From Ruminiclostridium papyrosolvens DSM 2782 (GTDB lineage: Bacteria; Bacillota; Clostridia; Acetivibrionales; DSM-1351), in contig NZ_CP119677.1 of NCBI RefSeq assembly GCF_029318685.1, forward strand, positions 1,652,001 through 1,716,000: a stretch of DNA of 64,000 nucleotides, in the 5' to 3' direction. The notes under the pieces were generated by a model. That model was not told the origin of the DNA and ran no database searches. It saw only the letters and a program-made list of their open reading frames with translations. Shown here piece after piece: positions 25,657 to 33,641 of this stretch; position 1 is the first letter of the stretch; the number at the start of each line of letters is the position of its first letter. A program made the translations under genes and the position numbers.

Positions 25657-27219
25657 CTAAATGTTTTGTGCCATGGCATGAAAGGGAGGACACTGTATTT
25701 TAGGATACAATGCGATTTTAAAATCATCAGCTCCTGCATCGGGTTCTTTGCTATATACTACTTTATCCAGTACTGATTTTATAAGCAGATTTTTATCCGA
25801 AGGAGAATCCATTTTTATATAGGCATCTAAAACACTTCTAAGTTTAATGATATAATCCTGATTAGCTGTAAGCTTCAGTTCAATATCATGTAATTGCCTT
25901 TCCGATTCTGACATAGAATTGTCTATTTGAGTGATTTTTCCCGAGATATAGTTTGTTCTTTCCGTAAAGGTGTCTATATCATATATGCCTTGTTCCAATA
26001 AATCAAAGGCCTTAACTTTTTGCTGTTCCAGTGTTTTTAGTTCATTTTCCAACGATGTTATATTTTTTTTAATTAGTAAGGATTTTGTTGGCTCTCTCAT
26101 TTGGGATGTTTTTTTTGCACTGAGCAGCATGTTGGAATAATAGCTTTCAAGTCTCTCAAGCAATAAGTTTTCTACGGTTATAAACTTGTTGCTTTTCTGG
26201 CCGCAGCTTTTGGGGCACATAATTCTAGGGGCTTTGTTTGCTACAGGACGTTGAATCATTTTGCTGCCGCAAATGCCGCAAATAACAATACCTGCAAGAG
26301 GATTCGCAATACGGTTTTTAAGCTGATAGGGTACATGATATTTCTGAGCCAGAATTTCCTGAGCCTTTAGATATATTGATTCTTCTATTATTGCTTTATG
26401 CTTTCCATTGCATACAATCCATTCGTCAGCGGGTCTGGTATATGTGTCTCTCTTTTTTCCGGATTCTTTCGACTTGCGAATGCATTTTTTCTTCCAGACA
26501 AGTTTCCCGATGTAAATGGGGTTTTTAATCAAATTAGTTATGGTGGATTTTTCCCACTCGGCGCCTGTATATGATTTTATACCCAGTTGGTTAAGCTCGT
26601 TGGCAATTTTACTGCAGCCCATGTTTTCATTTACGTACCCGTTAAATATCATTTTTACAACATCTGCTTGTTGTGAATTTGGTGTTAATGTTCTGGTGTT
26701 TTTATCGATTCTTAAAACATCATATCCATATGGAGGTCTCGTTGCAATATAATTTCCTTCTTCAACCGAATTAATTCTGCCTCGCTGCATTCGTCGGTTA
26801 ATCATTTTATATTCTTTACGACTCATAAAGGCTTCAAATTCACTATATTCCTCATCAAATTCGTCATTGAGGTCGTAAATTTTTTTGGGTGTGATTATTT
26901 TAGTATTAGATTTTTTAAAGGCCTTTAGAATAAGCCCCTGCTCTTCCATGTCACCACGTCCGAGCCTTTGAATATCCATTACAAGCACACCGTCACAGGC
27001 ACCGGCTTCTACATCTTTTAATGTAGCAAGCATTGCAGGCCTGAAAAATAATTCTTCTCCGGATACAAGTTCTTCATGGATATTTAAAATTGTAAGCCCG
27101 TTTTCTTTTGCATATCTTAATAGGGCTTTGCGATGTCTGGCAAGGGTTTCACCATTTCCTAATGTCTTTTCCAGCTCTTCATCAGATCTTGATTTCCTCA
27201 GGTAGATATCAACTATCAT
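25657..27219 (-). CDS. Large serine recombinase 4 (second sigK element)
   Basis: This 520-residue serine recombinase begins with a resolvase domain (IYLRKSRSDEE, nucleophile S10; GVLVMDIQRLGRGDMEEQG). A Recombinase domain with PPYGYDV, a zinc-ribbon segment starting IVICGICGSKMIQRP, and a coiled coil follow. ATG 27219 has AGAAGGGA upstream. It is transcribed opposite to sigK, from near the right boundary inward, and should excise the GH127 element. Its sequence is clearly unlike recombinases 1-3, which implies a separate origin and its own site specificity. Confidence 0.94.
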   Translation of the reverse strand: MIVDIYLRKSRSDEELEKTLGNGETLARHRKALLRYAKENGLTILNIHEELVSGEELFFRPAMLATLKDVEAGACDGVLVMDIQRLGRGDMEEQGLILKAFKKSNTKIITPKKIYDLNDEFDEEYSEFEAFMSRKEYKMINRRMQRGRINSVEEGNYIATRPPYGYDVLRIDKNTRTLTPNSQQADVVKMIFNGYVNENMGCSKIANELNQLGIKSYTGAEWEKSTITNLIKNPIYIGKLVWKKKCIRKSKESGKKRDTYTRPADEWIVCNGKHKAIIEESIYLKAQEILAQKYHVPYQLKNRIANPLAGIVICGICGSKMIQRPVANKAPRIMCPKSCGQKSNKFITVENLLLERLESYYSNMLLSAKKTSQMREPTKSLLIKKNITSLENELKTLEQQKVKAFDLLEQGIYDIDTFTERTNYISGKITQIDNSMSESERQLHDIELKLTANQDYIIKLRSVLDAYIKMDSPSDKNLLIKSVLDKVVYSKEPDAGADDFKIALYPKIQCPPFHAMAQNI

Positions 27220-27367
27220 TTAAGCATATTCCCTTCTTTTAAGTTTGAATATCCTTATTTCCAGTTTATACACTTAAAACAATATATAGACTTGTATCTA
27301 CCAATGAAATAATCATTGAATAATGTACAAACAATTCAAAATAGGTATATAGTGGAGGTGAATTTCA

Positions 27368-27514
27368 GTGGCGATAGCAGTGATTATCCCACCAAAGATA
27401 ACACCTGAAGAAAACGAGAAAAGCATTAAAGAACTGGAGAGAGTTTTATCAAATATTTTTAAATGTGAGATAGATATCTCTTTCACTAACAGCATAAAGA
27501 GTCATTCTACATAA
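27368..27514 (+). CDS. Small protein divergent from recombinase 4
   Basis: A 48-residue frame starts at GTG 27368 behind GGAGGTG and ends about 50 bases before the right attachment core. It contains an amphipathic helix (PEENEKSIKELERVLSNIF). It lies within the element, divergent from recombinase 4, with a shared 150-base upstream region. No family is recognised. It is a candidate directionality factor or repressor by position. Confidence 0.55.
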   Translation: MAIAVIIPPKITPEENEKSIKELERVLSNIFKCEIDISFTNSIKSHST

Positions 27515-27562
27515 CAAATTTTTTTATAGGGTTTAAAAAGTATACAATATGAAGAAGTCAAC

Positions 27563-27572
27563 GAAATAACAT
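27563..27572. repeat. Right attachment core of the GH127-carrying sigK element
   Basis: This second copy of GAAATAACAT encodes the EIT of NEITLID in sigma-K. The inner arm is at 27537-27553. Symmetric arms would centre the crossover on the GA at repeat positions 1-2. Confidence 0.9.
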
Positions 27573-27844
27573 TGATAGACTTAATAAGTAATGATTCCGA
27601 GTCCGTAGTGGATGAAGTTGAATTGAAAATGCAGGTTAAAAAACTGTATAGTAAAATGAAAGGTACTTTGAAAAACAGGGAAAAGGTAGTCTTAGAATTA
27701 AGATACGGACTCCTTAACGGCTCAAGTAAAACTCAGAGAGAAATAGCTAAAATGTTGGGAATCTCCAGATCCTACGTATCAAGAATAGAAAAGAAAGCAA
27801 TAAAAAAATTAAGCAAAGAGCTGAAACCGGAGGGCTGCCATTAA
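27563..27844 (+). CDS. sigK: sigK, last segment (93 codons)
   Basis: C-terminal part of sigma-K with the region 4 DNA-binding domain. It begins EITLIDLISNDSESVVDEVE and contains LKNREKVVLELRYGL and the helix-turn-helix KTQREIAKMLGISRSYVSRI. The frame is open a few codons upstream but is not sigma-K there, and a stop lies at 27527. A TTG at 27572 would allow a lone 90-residue peptide, but no ribosome binding site precedes it, so this is not an independent gene. The stop codon lies inside a palindromic terminator. Confidence 0.95.
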   Translation, partial: EITLIDLISNDSESVVDEVELKMQVKKLYSKMKGTLKNREKVVLELRYGLLNGSSKTQREIAKMLGISRSYVSRIEKKAIKKLSKELKPEGCH

Positions 27845-27856
27845 TGGCAGCCTTTT
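27833..27856 (+). terminator. sigK: Terminator overlapping the sigK stop codon
   Basis: GGCTGCCATTAATGGCAGCC is a perfect 20-base palindrome followed by TTTT. The sigK stop TAA (27842-27844) lies inside it. Confidence 0.85.
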
Positions 27857-27970
27857 GGATGTAACGATAGCAATAACTAAATATAATGACTCAATTACAC
27901 AATATAAGTTTGTATACCGGTATTCAAAAGTTGCATATAATGGCTTTCAGGGGTAGAATGTATGTGAAAA

Positions 27971-29353
27971 ATGTCGAAAATTAATTACAATACAGAAGGC
28001 CGTGATAACACTTTGTATACAAAAAAGGATTTATTACGCCTCTTTTTTCCTGCTCTTACCGAACAGTTTCTTTCTACGGCAATAGGTGTAGTAAATACTA
28101 TGATGGTAAGCGGATTAGGGGCATTTGCAGTATCGGCAGTGGGCATAGTAGATTCTATAAACTTTGTAGTTATGAATCTTTTTGTTGCTGTGTCCACAGG
28201 TGCTACAGTTACTATAGCACAGCATTTGGGAGCTTCAAACAGAGGAGATGCTTCAAAGACTGCGGCTCAGGCAATTACGGCTGTTCTTTTAATGTCCACA
28301 ATTGCAGGACTTGGTCTCTACATATTCGGAAACCAGATAATAAATTTTCTTTTTGGAGATGCCGAATACGCCGTTAAATCAGCGGCAAGAACATATATGA
28401 TTTGTTCAGCTATATCGTATCCGATACTGGGACTCTTTGACGTATGTACAGGTATATCAAGGGCCAGTAATAATTTCAGGGCATCAATGTTTGCAGTTGT
28501 TGCATCAAATATGGTTAATTTTATGGTGGGGGCCCTGTTGATTTTTGTATTTGATTTCGGGGTACTGGGAGCCGGCATCGGCCTGATTTGCGCAAGACTA
28601 ACCGGAGCAATTATCGTGGTATTTTCGTTATTTAAGTCACATCATTTGGATGTTTTTCGCAGTTCATTTAGAATAACTTCAAAAATCTTAAAGCCTGTTT
28701 TATATATTGGACTTCCGGCAGGGATAGACAGTCTTGTCTTTAACGGAGGAAAACTTCTGGTGCAGACAATAGTGGCATCCCTTGGAACCTCGGCACTTGC
28801 TGCAAACAGTATTGCAAGCTCTACAAATTCACTGCTGAACATACCCGGAAATGCAATAACAATAGTTGCTGTTACGGTTGTGGGGCATTATGCCGGAGCA
28901 GGATTAAAAGAGGATTTGAACAAAATTATTAAGAAGCTCATGGTTTATACAATGGTGCTTTTAGGTGCTGTTTCTCTGGCCTTTTTCCCGTTTGTACACC
29001 ATTTTCTGAAATTGTATTCTCCGGCACCGGATGTGGCAAGCCTTGCTTTGCATATAACATATCTTACACTTATATGTATACCTATTTTCTGGCCGGCTGC
29101 TTTTCTCCTTCCGGCATGTCTGAGAAGTACAAGAGATGTTGTATTTGTAACAGTTATTTCCATAATGAGTATGTGGCTCATAAGAGTTTTCGGGGGCTAT
29201 ATGTTAGTAAAGTATACAAGCCTTGGCCTTATGGGAATATGGGTGGCATGGTGCTTTGACTGGGTCACAAGGGGAATTCCTTTTCTTGGAAGAGTGGTTG
29301 CAAGACGATATGAGAGATATTTACCAAAAACAGAAGCTGAGGTATCTTCTTAA
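27971..29353 (+). CDS. MATE-family multidrug/cation exporter
   Basis: This 460-residue membrane protein has twelve predicted helices and the MATE layout of two six-helix halves (LFFPALTEQFLSTAIGVVNTMMVS at the start of the first, VLYIGLPAGIDSLVFNGGKL in the second). It would export drugs or metabolites in exchange for Na+ or H+. It lies 126 bases after the sigK terminator and reads as an independent gene. ATG 27971 has only a weak ribosome binding site. The substrate is not predictable. Confidence 0.9.
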   Translation: MSKINYNTEGRDNTLYTKKDLLRLFFPALTEQFLSTAIGVVNTMMVSGLGAFAVSAVGIVDSINFVVMNLFVAVSTGATVTIAQHLGASNRGDASKTAAQAITAVLLMSTIAGLGLYIFGNQIINFLFGDAEYAVKSAARTYMICSAISYPILGLFDVCTGISRASNNFRASMFAVVASNMVNFMVGALLIFVFDFGVLGAGIGLICARLTGAIIVVFSLFKSHHLDVFRSSFRITSKILKPVLYIGLPAGIDSLVFNGGKLLVQTIVASLGTSALAANSIASSTNSLLNIPGNAITIVAVTVVGHYAGAGLKEDLNKIIKKLMVYTMVLLGAVSLAFFPFVHHFLKLYSPAPDVASLALHITYLTLICIPIFWPAAFLLPACLRSTRDVVFVTVISIMSMWLIRVFGGYMLVKYTSLGLMGIWVAWCFDWVTRGIPFLGRVVARRYERYLPKTEAEVSS

Positions 29354-29370
29354 AAAAATATTTAAAAAGA

Positions 29371-29399
29371 TTGATAAATAATTTTCAATGTGTTATACT
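29371..29399 (+). promoter_or_regulatory. Sigma-A promoter for rpsB-tsf
   Basis: TTGATA (29371-29376) and TATACT (29394-29399) are 17 bases apart, about 100 bases upstream of rpsB, leaving a leader of about 95 bases. Confidence 0.8.
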
Positions 29400-29419
29400 A
29401 TCAAACGGCAAAATACACA

Positions 29420-29486
29420 CGCATTTTTAAGTTAAAGTGTCGGACAGGTTCCGATAAAACGTGAATGCGGAGGTATTAACTTTAAC
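29420..29486 (+). promoter_or_regulatory. Structured rpsB leader, possible pseudoknot
   Basis: Three perfect pairings are visible: CGCATT (29420-29425) with AATGCG (29464-29469); GTTAAAGT (29431-29438) with ACTTTAAC (29479-29486); and TCGGA (29440-29444) with TCCGA (29450-29454). The first two cross, so together they form a pseudoknot enclosing the third as a hairpin. The structure ends right before the GGAGGTG of rpsB, well placed for autoregulation by S2. Confidence 0.55.
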
Positions 29487-29501
29487 GGAGGTGTTTATAT
29501 T

Positions 29502-30260
29502 ATGGCAGTTATTTCAATGAAACAACTTTTGGAGGCAGGTGTTCACTTTGGTCATCAGACTAGAAGATGGAACCCTAAGATGGCAGAATATATCTTTACG
29601 GAGCGTAACGGTATATACATCATAGACCTTCAGAAAACAGTAAAAAAGGTTGACGATGCATACTTCTTCATCAGAGAAGTAGCTATGAACGGACAGGATG
29701 TATTGTTCGTTGGAACTAAGAAACAAGCACAGGATTCAATTAAGGAAGAAGCTGAAAGAAGCGGACAGTTCTTTGTAAACAACAGATGGTTGGGCGGAAT
29801 GCTTACAAACTTCAAGACTATTACAAAGAGAATCAACAGATTGAATCAGTTGACTGCTATGGAAGCAGACGGAACTTTCGATGTACTTCCTAAGAAGGAA
29901 GTTAGCAAGCTGAAGAAGGAAATGGCTGATCTCGAAAAGAATCTTGGCGGAATCAAGAACATGAAGAAGCTTCCTGGCGCAATGTTTGTTGTTGACCCAA
30001 GGAAGGAAAGAAATGCTATTCTTGAAGCAAAGAGACTTGGTATCCCGGTTGTAGCTATTGTTGATACAAACTGTGATCCTGATGAAGTTGATTTTGTAAT
30101 TCCCGGTAATGACGATGCAATCAGAGCTGTTAAGCTTATTGCTGCTAAAATGGCTGATGCTGTTATAGAAGGACGTCAGGGAGAACAACTTTCAGAAACT
30201 CCTGCTGAAACAGCTGAAGTAGCTGAAGAAGCACAAGTAGCTGTAGAAGCTGCAGAATAA
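29502..30260 (+). CDS. rpsB: 30S ribosomal protein S2
   Basis: This 252-residue protein is S2 of the small ribosomal subunit, with [18 protein letters not shown] at the start and [21 protein letters not shown] and PGNDDAIRA further on. The tail is Ala/Glu-rich. AACGGAGGTG lies eight bases before ATG 29502. It is followed by a hairpin and then tsf, the usual pair. Confidence 0.98.
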   Translation: MAVISMKQLLEAGVHFGHQTRRWNPKMAEYIFTERNGIYIIDLQKTVKKVDDAYFFIREVAMNGQDVLFVGTKKQAQDSIKEEAERSGQFFVNNRWLGGMLTNFKTITKRINRLNQLTAMEADGTFDVLPKKEVSKLKKEMADLEKNLGGIKNMKKLPGAMFVVDPRKERNAILEAKRLGIPVVAIVDTNCDPDEVDFVIPGNDDAIRAVKLIAAKMADAVIEGRQGEQLSETPAETAEVAEEAQVAVEAAE

Positions 30261-30273
30261 TTTGAATAAAAAA

Positions 30274-30300
30274 GGGTATATTATCAGGCATAGCCTGATA
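30274..30300 (+). terminator. Attenuator-like hairpin between rpsB and tsf
   Basis: A near-perfect inverted repeat (TATTATCAGGC / GCCTGATAATA) lies between the genes, with no long T run after it. It could reduce read-through into tsf or protect the rpsB message. Confidence 0.55.
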
Positions 30301-30382
30301 ATATCCTTATGTTTACAATAAAACGATAATTAAATATTAGTCTTATTTTAATATAGGATAATACGGTTTGGAGGATTCAAAG

Positions 30383-31030
30383 ATGATTACTGCTGAAATG
30401 GTAAAGCAGCTCCGCGAAAGAACCGGAGCAGGAATGATGGACTGCAAAAGAGCACTCAATGATGCAAACGGAGATGCTGAAAAAGCTATCGAATTGTTAA
30501 GAGAAAAGGGTCTCTCTGCTGCAGCTAAGAAAGCGGGAAGAATTGCTGCTGAAGGTTTGGTTGAGGCTTATATACACGGCGACGGAAGAATTGGTGTTCT
30601 TGTTGAAGTAAATATTGAAACAGATTTTGCTGCAAGAGGAGACGAATTCAAACAGTTCGTAAAGGATATTGCAATGCAGATAGCTGCAAGCAAGCCTGAA
30701 TTTGTTAAGAAAGAAGATGTTCCTGCTTCAGTTATTGAAAGCGAAAAGGAAATATTAAGAGCTCAAGCAAGAAATGAAGGAAAACCTGAAAAGATAATAG
30801 ATAAAATGGTTGAAGGCAGAATTGAAAAGTTCTATGCTGAAAACTGTTTGATGGAACAAGCATTTATAAAAGATCCTGATATGACAGTTGGACAGTTATT
30901 AACTGAAAAGATAGCTCATATCGGTGAAAATATTTCAATCAGAAGGTTTGCAAGATTTGAAAGAGGCGAAGGTATCGAAAAGAAAGATGAAAACTTTGCT
31001 GATGAAGTAATGAAACAAATAAATGGTTAA
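30383..31030 (+). CDS. tsf: Translation elongation factor Ts
   Basis: This 215-residue protein recycles EF-Tu by releasing GDP. The N-terminal UBA-like domain with [13 protein letters not shown] and the [10 protein letters not shown] motif are typical. I chose ATG 30383 behind GGAGGATTCAAAG; an upstream in-frame TTG overlaps that site. It is followed by a terminator. Confidence 0.98.
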   Translation: MITAEMVKQLRERTGAGMMDCKRALNDANGDAEKAIELLREKGLSAAAKKAGRIAAEGLVEAYIHGDGRIGVLVEVNIETDFAARGDEFKQFVKDIAMQIAASKPEFVKKEDVPASVIESEKEILRAQARNEGKPEKIIDKMVEGRIEKFYAENCLMEQAFIKDPDMTVGQLLTEKIAHIGENISIRRFARFERGEGIEKKDENFADEVMKQING

Positions 31031-31034
31031 TATA

Positions 31035-31065
31035 AAAGGGAACATATTCATTGTATGTTCCCTTT
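31035..31065 (+). terminator. Rho-independent terminator after tsf
   Basis: AAAGGGAACATA pairs with TATGTTCCCTTT around a short loop, with a T-rich tail. It separates the ribosomal pair from pyrH. Confidence 0.75.
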
Positions 31066-31169
31066 ATTCGGGCCTTTTTTGAAAATAAACATAAAATATG
31101 TAATAAATTTACTACATATATGTATTCGCAACGATTACATATATTACGATTTGAACGGGGGAAATATCC

Positions 31170-31877
31170 ATGAGCGAACTAAAATATAAGAGAATAATGT
31201 TAAAAATCAGTGGAGAAGCACTTGCAGGTGATAAGGGACAAGGTATTGATACCGACACAGTAAACGAAATATGTGAAAGAATATCAGTAGTATACAAAAT
31301 GGGTGCTGAAATAGCTATTGTAGTAGGCGGAGGCAATTTCTGGAGAGGCAGAAGCGGAAAAGGTATGGACAGAACAACTGCCGACCATATGGGAATGCTT
31401 GCAACAGTCATTAATTCTCTTGGATTGCAGGATGCACTTGAATCTAGAGATATTCCCGTGAGAGTTCAGACTGCTATTGAAATGAGGCAGATTGCTGAAC
31501 CTTATGTAAGAAGAAAAGCTGTAAGGCATCTTGAAAAGAAGAGAATAGTTATATTTGCATGTGGAATGGGAAATCCTTATTTTTCAACGGACACAGCGGC
31601 AGCATTAAGAGCAGCCGAGATAGATGCCGAAGCAATATTAATGGCAAAGAATGTAGACGGAATTTATGATTCTGATCCGTCACAAAATGTTAATGCAGTA
31701 AAATACGACAAGCTCAGCTATCAGGAATATATGAACAAAGGACTTTGTGCAATTGACCTGACAGCCGCTTCATTTTGTAAAGATAATGCTATACCAACAC
31801 TGGTTTTCGGTCTTAATGATCCGGATAACATAATCAGAGCTGTAAAAGGTGAAGAGATTGGTACTACTATATATTGA
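31170..31877 (+). CDS. pyrH: UMP kinase
   Basis: This 235-residue amino-acid-kinase-family enzyme phosphorylates UMP to [14 protein letters not shown] at the N-terminus, [11 protein letters not shown], and [13 protein letters not shown] are typical of bacterial PyrH. GGGGGAAATATCC precedes ATG 31170. frr follows 52 bases downstream, the usual order. Confidence 0.98.
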   Translation: MSELKYKRIMLKISGEALAGDKGQGIDTDTVNEICERISVVYKMGAEIAIVVGGGNFWRGRSGKGMDRTTADHMGMLATVINSLGLQDALESRDIPVRVQTAIEMRQIAEPYVRRKAVRHLEKKRIVIFACGMGNPYFSTDTAAALRAAEIDAEAILMAKNVDGIYDSDPSQNVNAVKYDKLSYQEYMNKGLCAIDLTAASFCKDNAIPTLVFGLNDPDNIIRAVKGEEIGTTIY

Positions 31878-31929
31878 AATCCTTCATAAATAAAGGTATT
31901 ATATAAGTATTAATTTAAGGAGGAGTTTT

Positions 31930-32487
31930 ATGGATAAGGAACTTTACAAGCCAATCGAAGAAAAAATGAAAAAAACCATAAATGTATTAAAGGACAATCT
32001 TGCTGGAATCAGAGCAGGAAGAGCGAATCCTGCAATATTGGATAAACTCACAATTGATTATTATGGTGCAGCCACTCCTATTCAGCAGATTGCAACAGTG
32101 TCAGTACCTGAAGCCAGAGTTATTTTAATTCAGCCATGGGAAGCAAAACTGTTAAAAGACATTGAGAAGGAAATTCAGAAATCTGACATAGGAATCAACC
32201 CAAACAATGACGGCAAAGTTATAAGGCTTGTTTTTCCTGCATTAACAGAAGAAAGACGTAAAGAACTTACAAAGCAGGCAAAAAAAGAAGGCGAAGAATC
32301 AAAAGTTGCCATAAGGTCAATCAGAAGAGATTCTATTGAAGGCATGAAGTCAAAGAAAAAGAACGGCGAAATCACAGAAGACGATTTAAAGGATGCAGAA
32401 AAGGATATACAAAACCTTACTGACAGATATATTGCCGACATTGACAAGATTATTGAAGCCAAAGATAAGGAAATAATGGAGGTATAA
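31930..32487 (+). CDS. frr: Ribosome recycling factor
   Basis: This 185-residue protein splits post-termination ribosomes together with EF-G. GIRAGRANPAILDKL, the central IQPWE, and the charged three-helix bundle (EERRKELTKQAKKE) are typical. AAGGAGG precedes ATG 31930. Confidence 0.98.
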   Translation: MDKELYKPIEEKMKKTINVLKDNLAGIRAGRANPAILDKLTIDYYGAATPIQQIATVSVPEARVILIQPWEAKLLKDIEKEIQKSDIGINPNNDGKVIRLVFPALTEERRKELTKQAKKEGEESKVAIRSIRRDSIEGMKSKKKNGEITEDDLKDAEKDIQNLTDRYIADIDKIIEAKDKEIMEV

Positions 32488-32492
32488 CTTCA

Positions 32493-32756
32493 TTGGGTTA
32501 TACGGAAATAAATGAAAGCAATGGTTGTACAGAGGATGAAGAGGTTCACATGACCTCTTTCTGTAACAGCCTTATCGGATATACAGTGGGAGATGCGCTT
32601 AAAGCGGCCGGTGACAGGGGATATCCCGTCGATGGTATTTTTATTTCATCACCGCCTAAAATCAATATTACTGAATATGATGATACATTCAGAGTAATAA
32701 GAGTTAAGACTCTTAACAATAAAAGTTTAAATTTACTTGTTTGCAAACCCCTCTAA
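32493..32756 (+). CDS. Small hypothetical protein between frr and uppS
   Basis: This 87-residue soluble protein starts at TTG 32493, ten bases after the GGAGG that overlaps the frr end. ATG 32550 is an alternative start. The part from residue 20 on (NSLIGYTVGDALKAAGDRGY, then INITEYDDTFRVIRVK) looks like a compact alpha/beta domain. I do not recognise it. It is probably co-transcribed with frr and followed by a terminator. Confidence 0.6.
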   Translation: MGYTEINESNGCTEDEEVHMTSFCNSLIGYTVGDALKAAGDRGYPVDGIFISSPPKINITEYDDTFRVIRVKTLNNKSLNLLVCKPL

Positions 32757-32771
32757 ATTGAGGGGTTATTT
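32746..32771 (+). terminator. Hairpin overlapping the end of the small gene
   Basis: AACCCCTCTAAATTGAGGGGTT (32746-32767) is a perfect inverted repeat followed by a T-rich tail. The stop codon of the upstream small gene lies in it. Confidence 0.7.
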
Positions 32772-32828
32772 TCAATAATCGTTACGCTTTTTATGCAAAT
32801 ACATATAAAATAGGAGTTGGAAAAATAT

Positions 32829-33584
32829 ATGGGGTTTTTTGATAAGATATTCCCCCAAAAGAAAATAGACAATAATTTTCAATGTATTCCGCAGCATATA
32901 GCTATAATTCCTGACGGAAACGGAAGATGGGCAAAAAAGAGAAGCTTGCCCAGAAACGTTGGACATAAAGAAGGCTCAATGACTCTTAAAAAGGTTGTCA
33001 TTTATTGCTCAAAGGTTGGAGTTAAACATTTAACGGTTTATGCCTTTTCTACCGAGAATTGGAAAAGACCGCAAAGTGAAGTTGATGCACTTATGGGCCT
33101 GCTTTTGGAATTTCTTCGCAATGCAGAAAGAGAACTGGCAGGAAGTAATGTAAGAATAAGGGTTATTGGAGATATTAACGGACTTCCTGAGGAACTGCAA
33201 AATGAAATTGCTAGAGTTGAAAAGATGACAAGCATAAATAACGGATTGAATCTAAATATTGCCCTTAACTATGGCTCAAGGTTTGAGATATTATATGCAG
33301 TTAAAAAAATAGCTAAGGAAATTAAAGACGGAAAACTATCAATAGATGATATAGATGAAAATCAGATGGAACAGCATTTGTATACCAAAGGTATACCTGA
33401 GCCTGACTTACTCATCAGAACCAGCGGTGAGCAGAGAATCAGTAATTATCTGCTATGGCAATGTGCTTATACAGAGTTCTGGTTTACCGATACACTATGG
33501 CCTGATTTTAACGAGAGTCATATTGCCGAGGCAATAAAAGCTTTTGAGAAAAGAAATCGTCGGTATGGCGGAATAGAAAATTAA
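32829..33584 (+). CDS. uppS: Isoprenyl transferase (undecaprenyl diphosphate synthase)
   Basis: This 251-residue cis-prenyltransferase makes the lipid carrier for cell-wall synthesis. IAIIPDGNGRWAKKR contains the catalytic Asp, and YAFSTENWKRP and LLIRTSGEQRISNYLLWQ are typical. I chose ATG 32829; the in-frame TTG at 32817 directly abuts the AGGAG. cdsA and dxr follow in the standard order. Confidence 0.97.
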   Translation: MGFFDKIFPQKKIDNNFQCIPQHIAIIPDGNGRWAKKRSLPRNVGHKEGSMTLKKVVIYCSKVGVKHLTVYAFSTENWKRPQSEVDALMGLLLEFLRNAERELAGSNVRIRVIGDINGLPEELQNEIARVEKMTSINNGLNLNIALNYGSRFEILYAVKKIAKEIKDGKLSIDDIDENQMEQHLYTKGIPEPDLLIRTSGEQRISNYLLWQCAYTEFWFTDTLWPDFNESHIAEAIKAFEKRNRRYGGIEN

Positions 33585-33641
33585 TCACACGGAACATGAA
33601 TATACTTATTCATGCAGTGTTTTATAACATGGAGGGTTCTT

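Larger units (their letters stand above)
23135..27572. mobile_element. Second sigK-interrupting (skin-like) element, GH127 cargo
   Basis: The unit between the 10 bp direct repeats is 4428 bp. It contains a GH127 gene, recombinase 4 on the minus strand and a divergent 48-codon small frame. Removing it joins DKEGN to EITLIDLISND in frame, the normal sigma-K sequence. Its recombinase points inward with the 5' end near the right boundary, unlike the other three, and its resolvase domain is of a different subtype, so it arrived independently. Confidence 0.92.

Noticed and set aside
27313-27495. 60-codon frame on the minus strand
   Set aside because: It overlaps the better supported 48-codon plus-strand frame, and its sequence is chance hydrophobic.
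16500-27541. A single ~11 kb skin element joining at AGT near 16500 and 27539
   Set aside because: That join would drop the conserved VSLQDPIG part of sigma-K. The part is present at 23048-23134, which shows two elements instead.
27572-27844. 90-codon frame read as an independent small regulator
   Set aside because: It is the C-terminal segment of sigK. It has no ribosome binding site, and the conserved frame begins upstream, at the attachment core.
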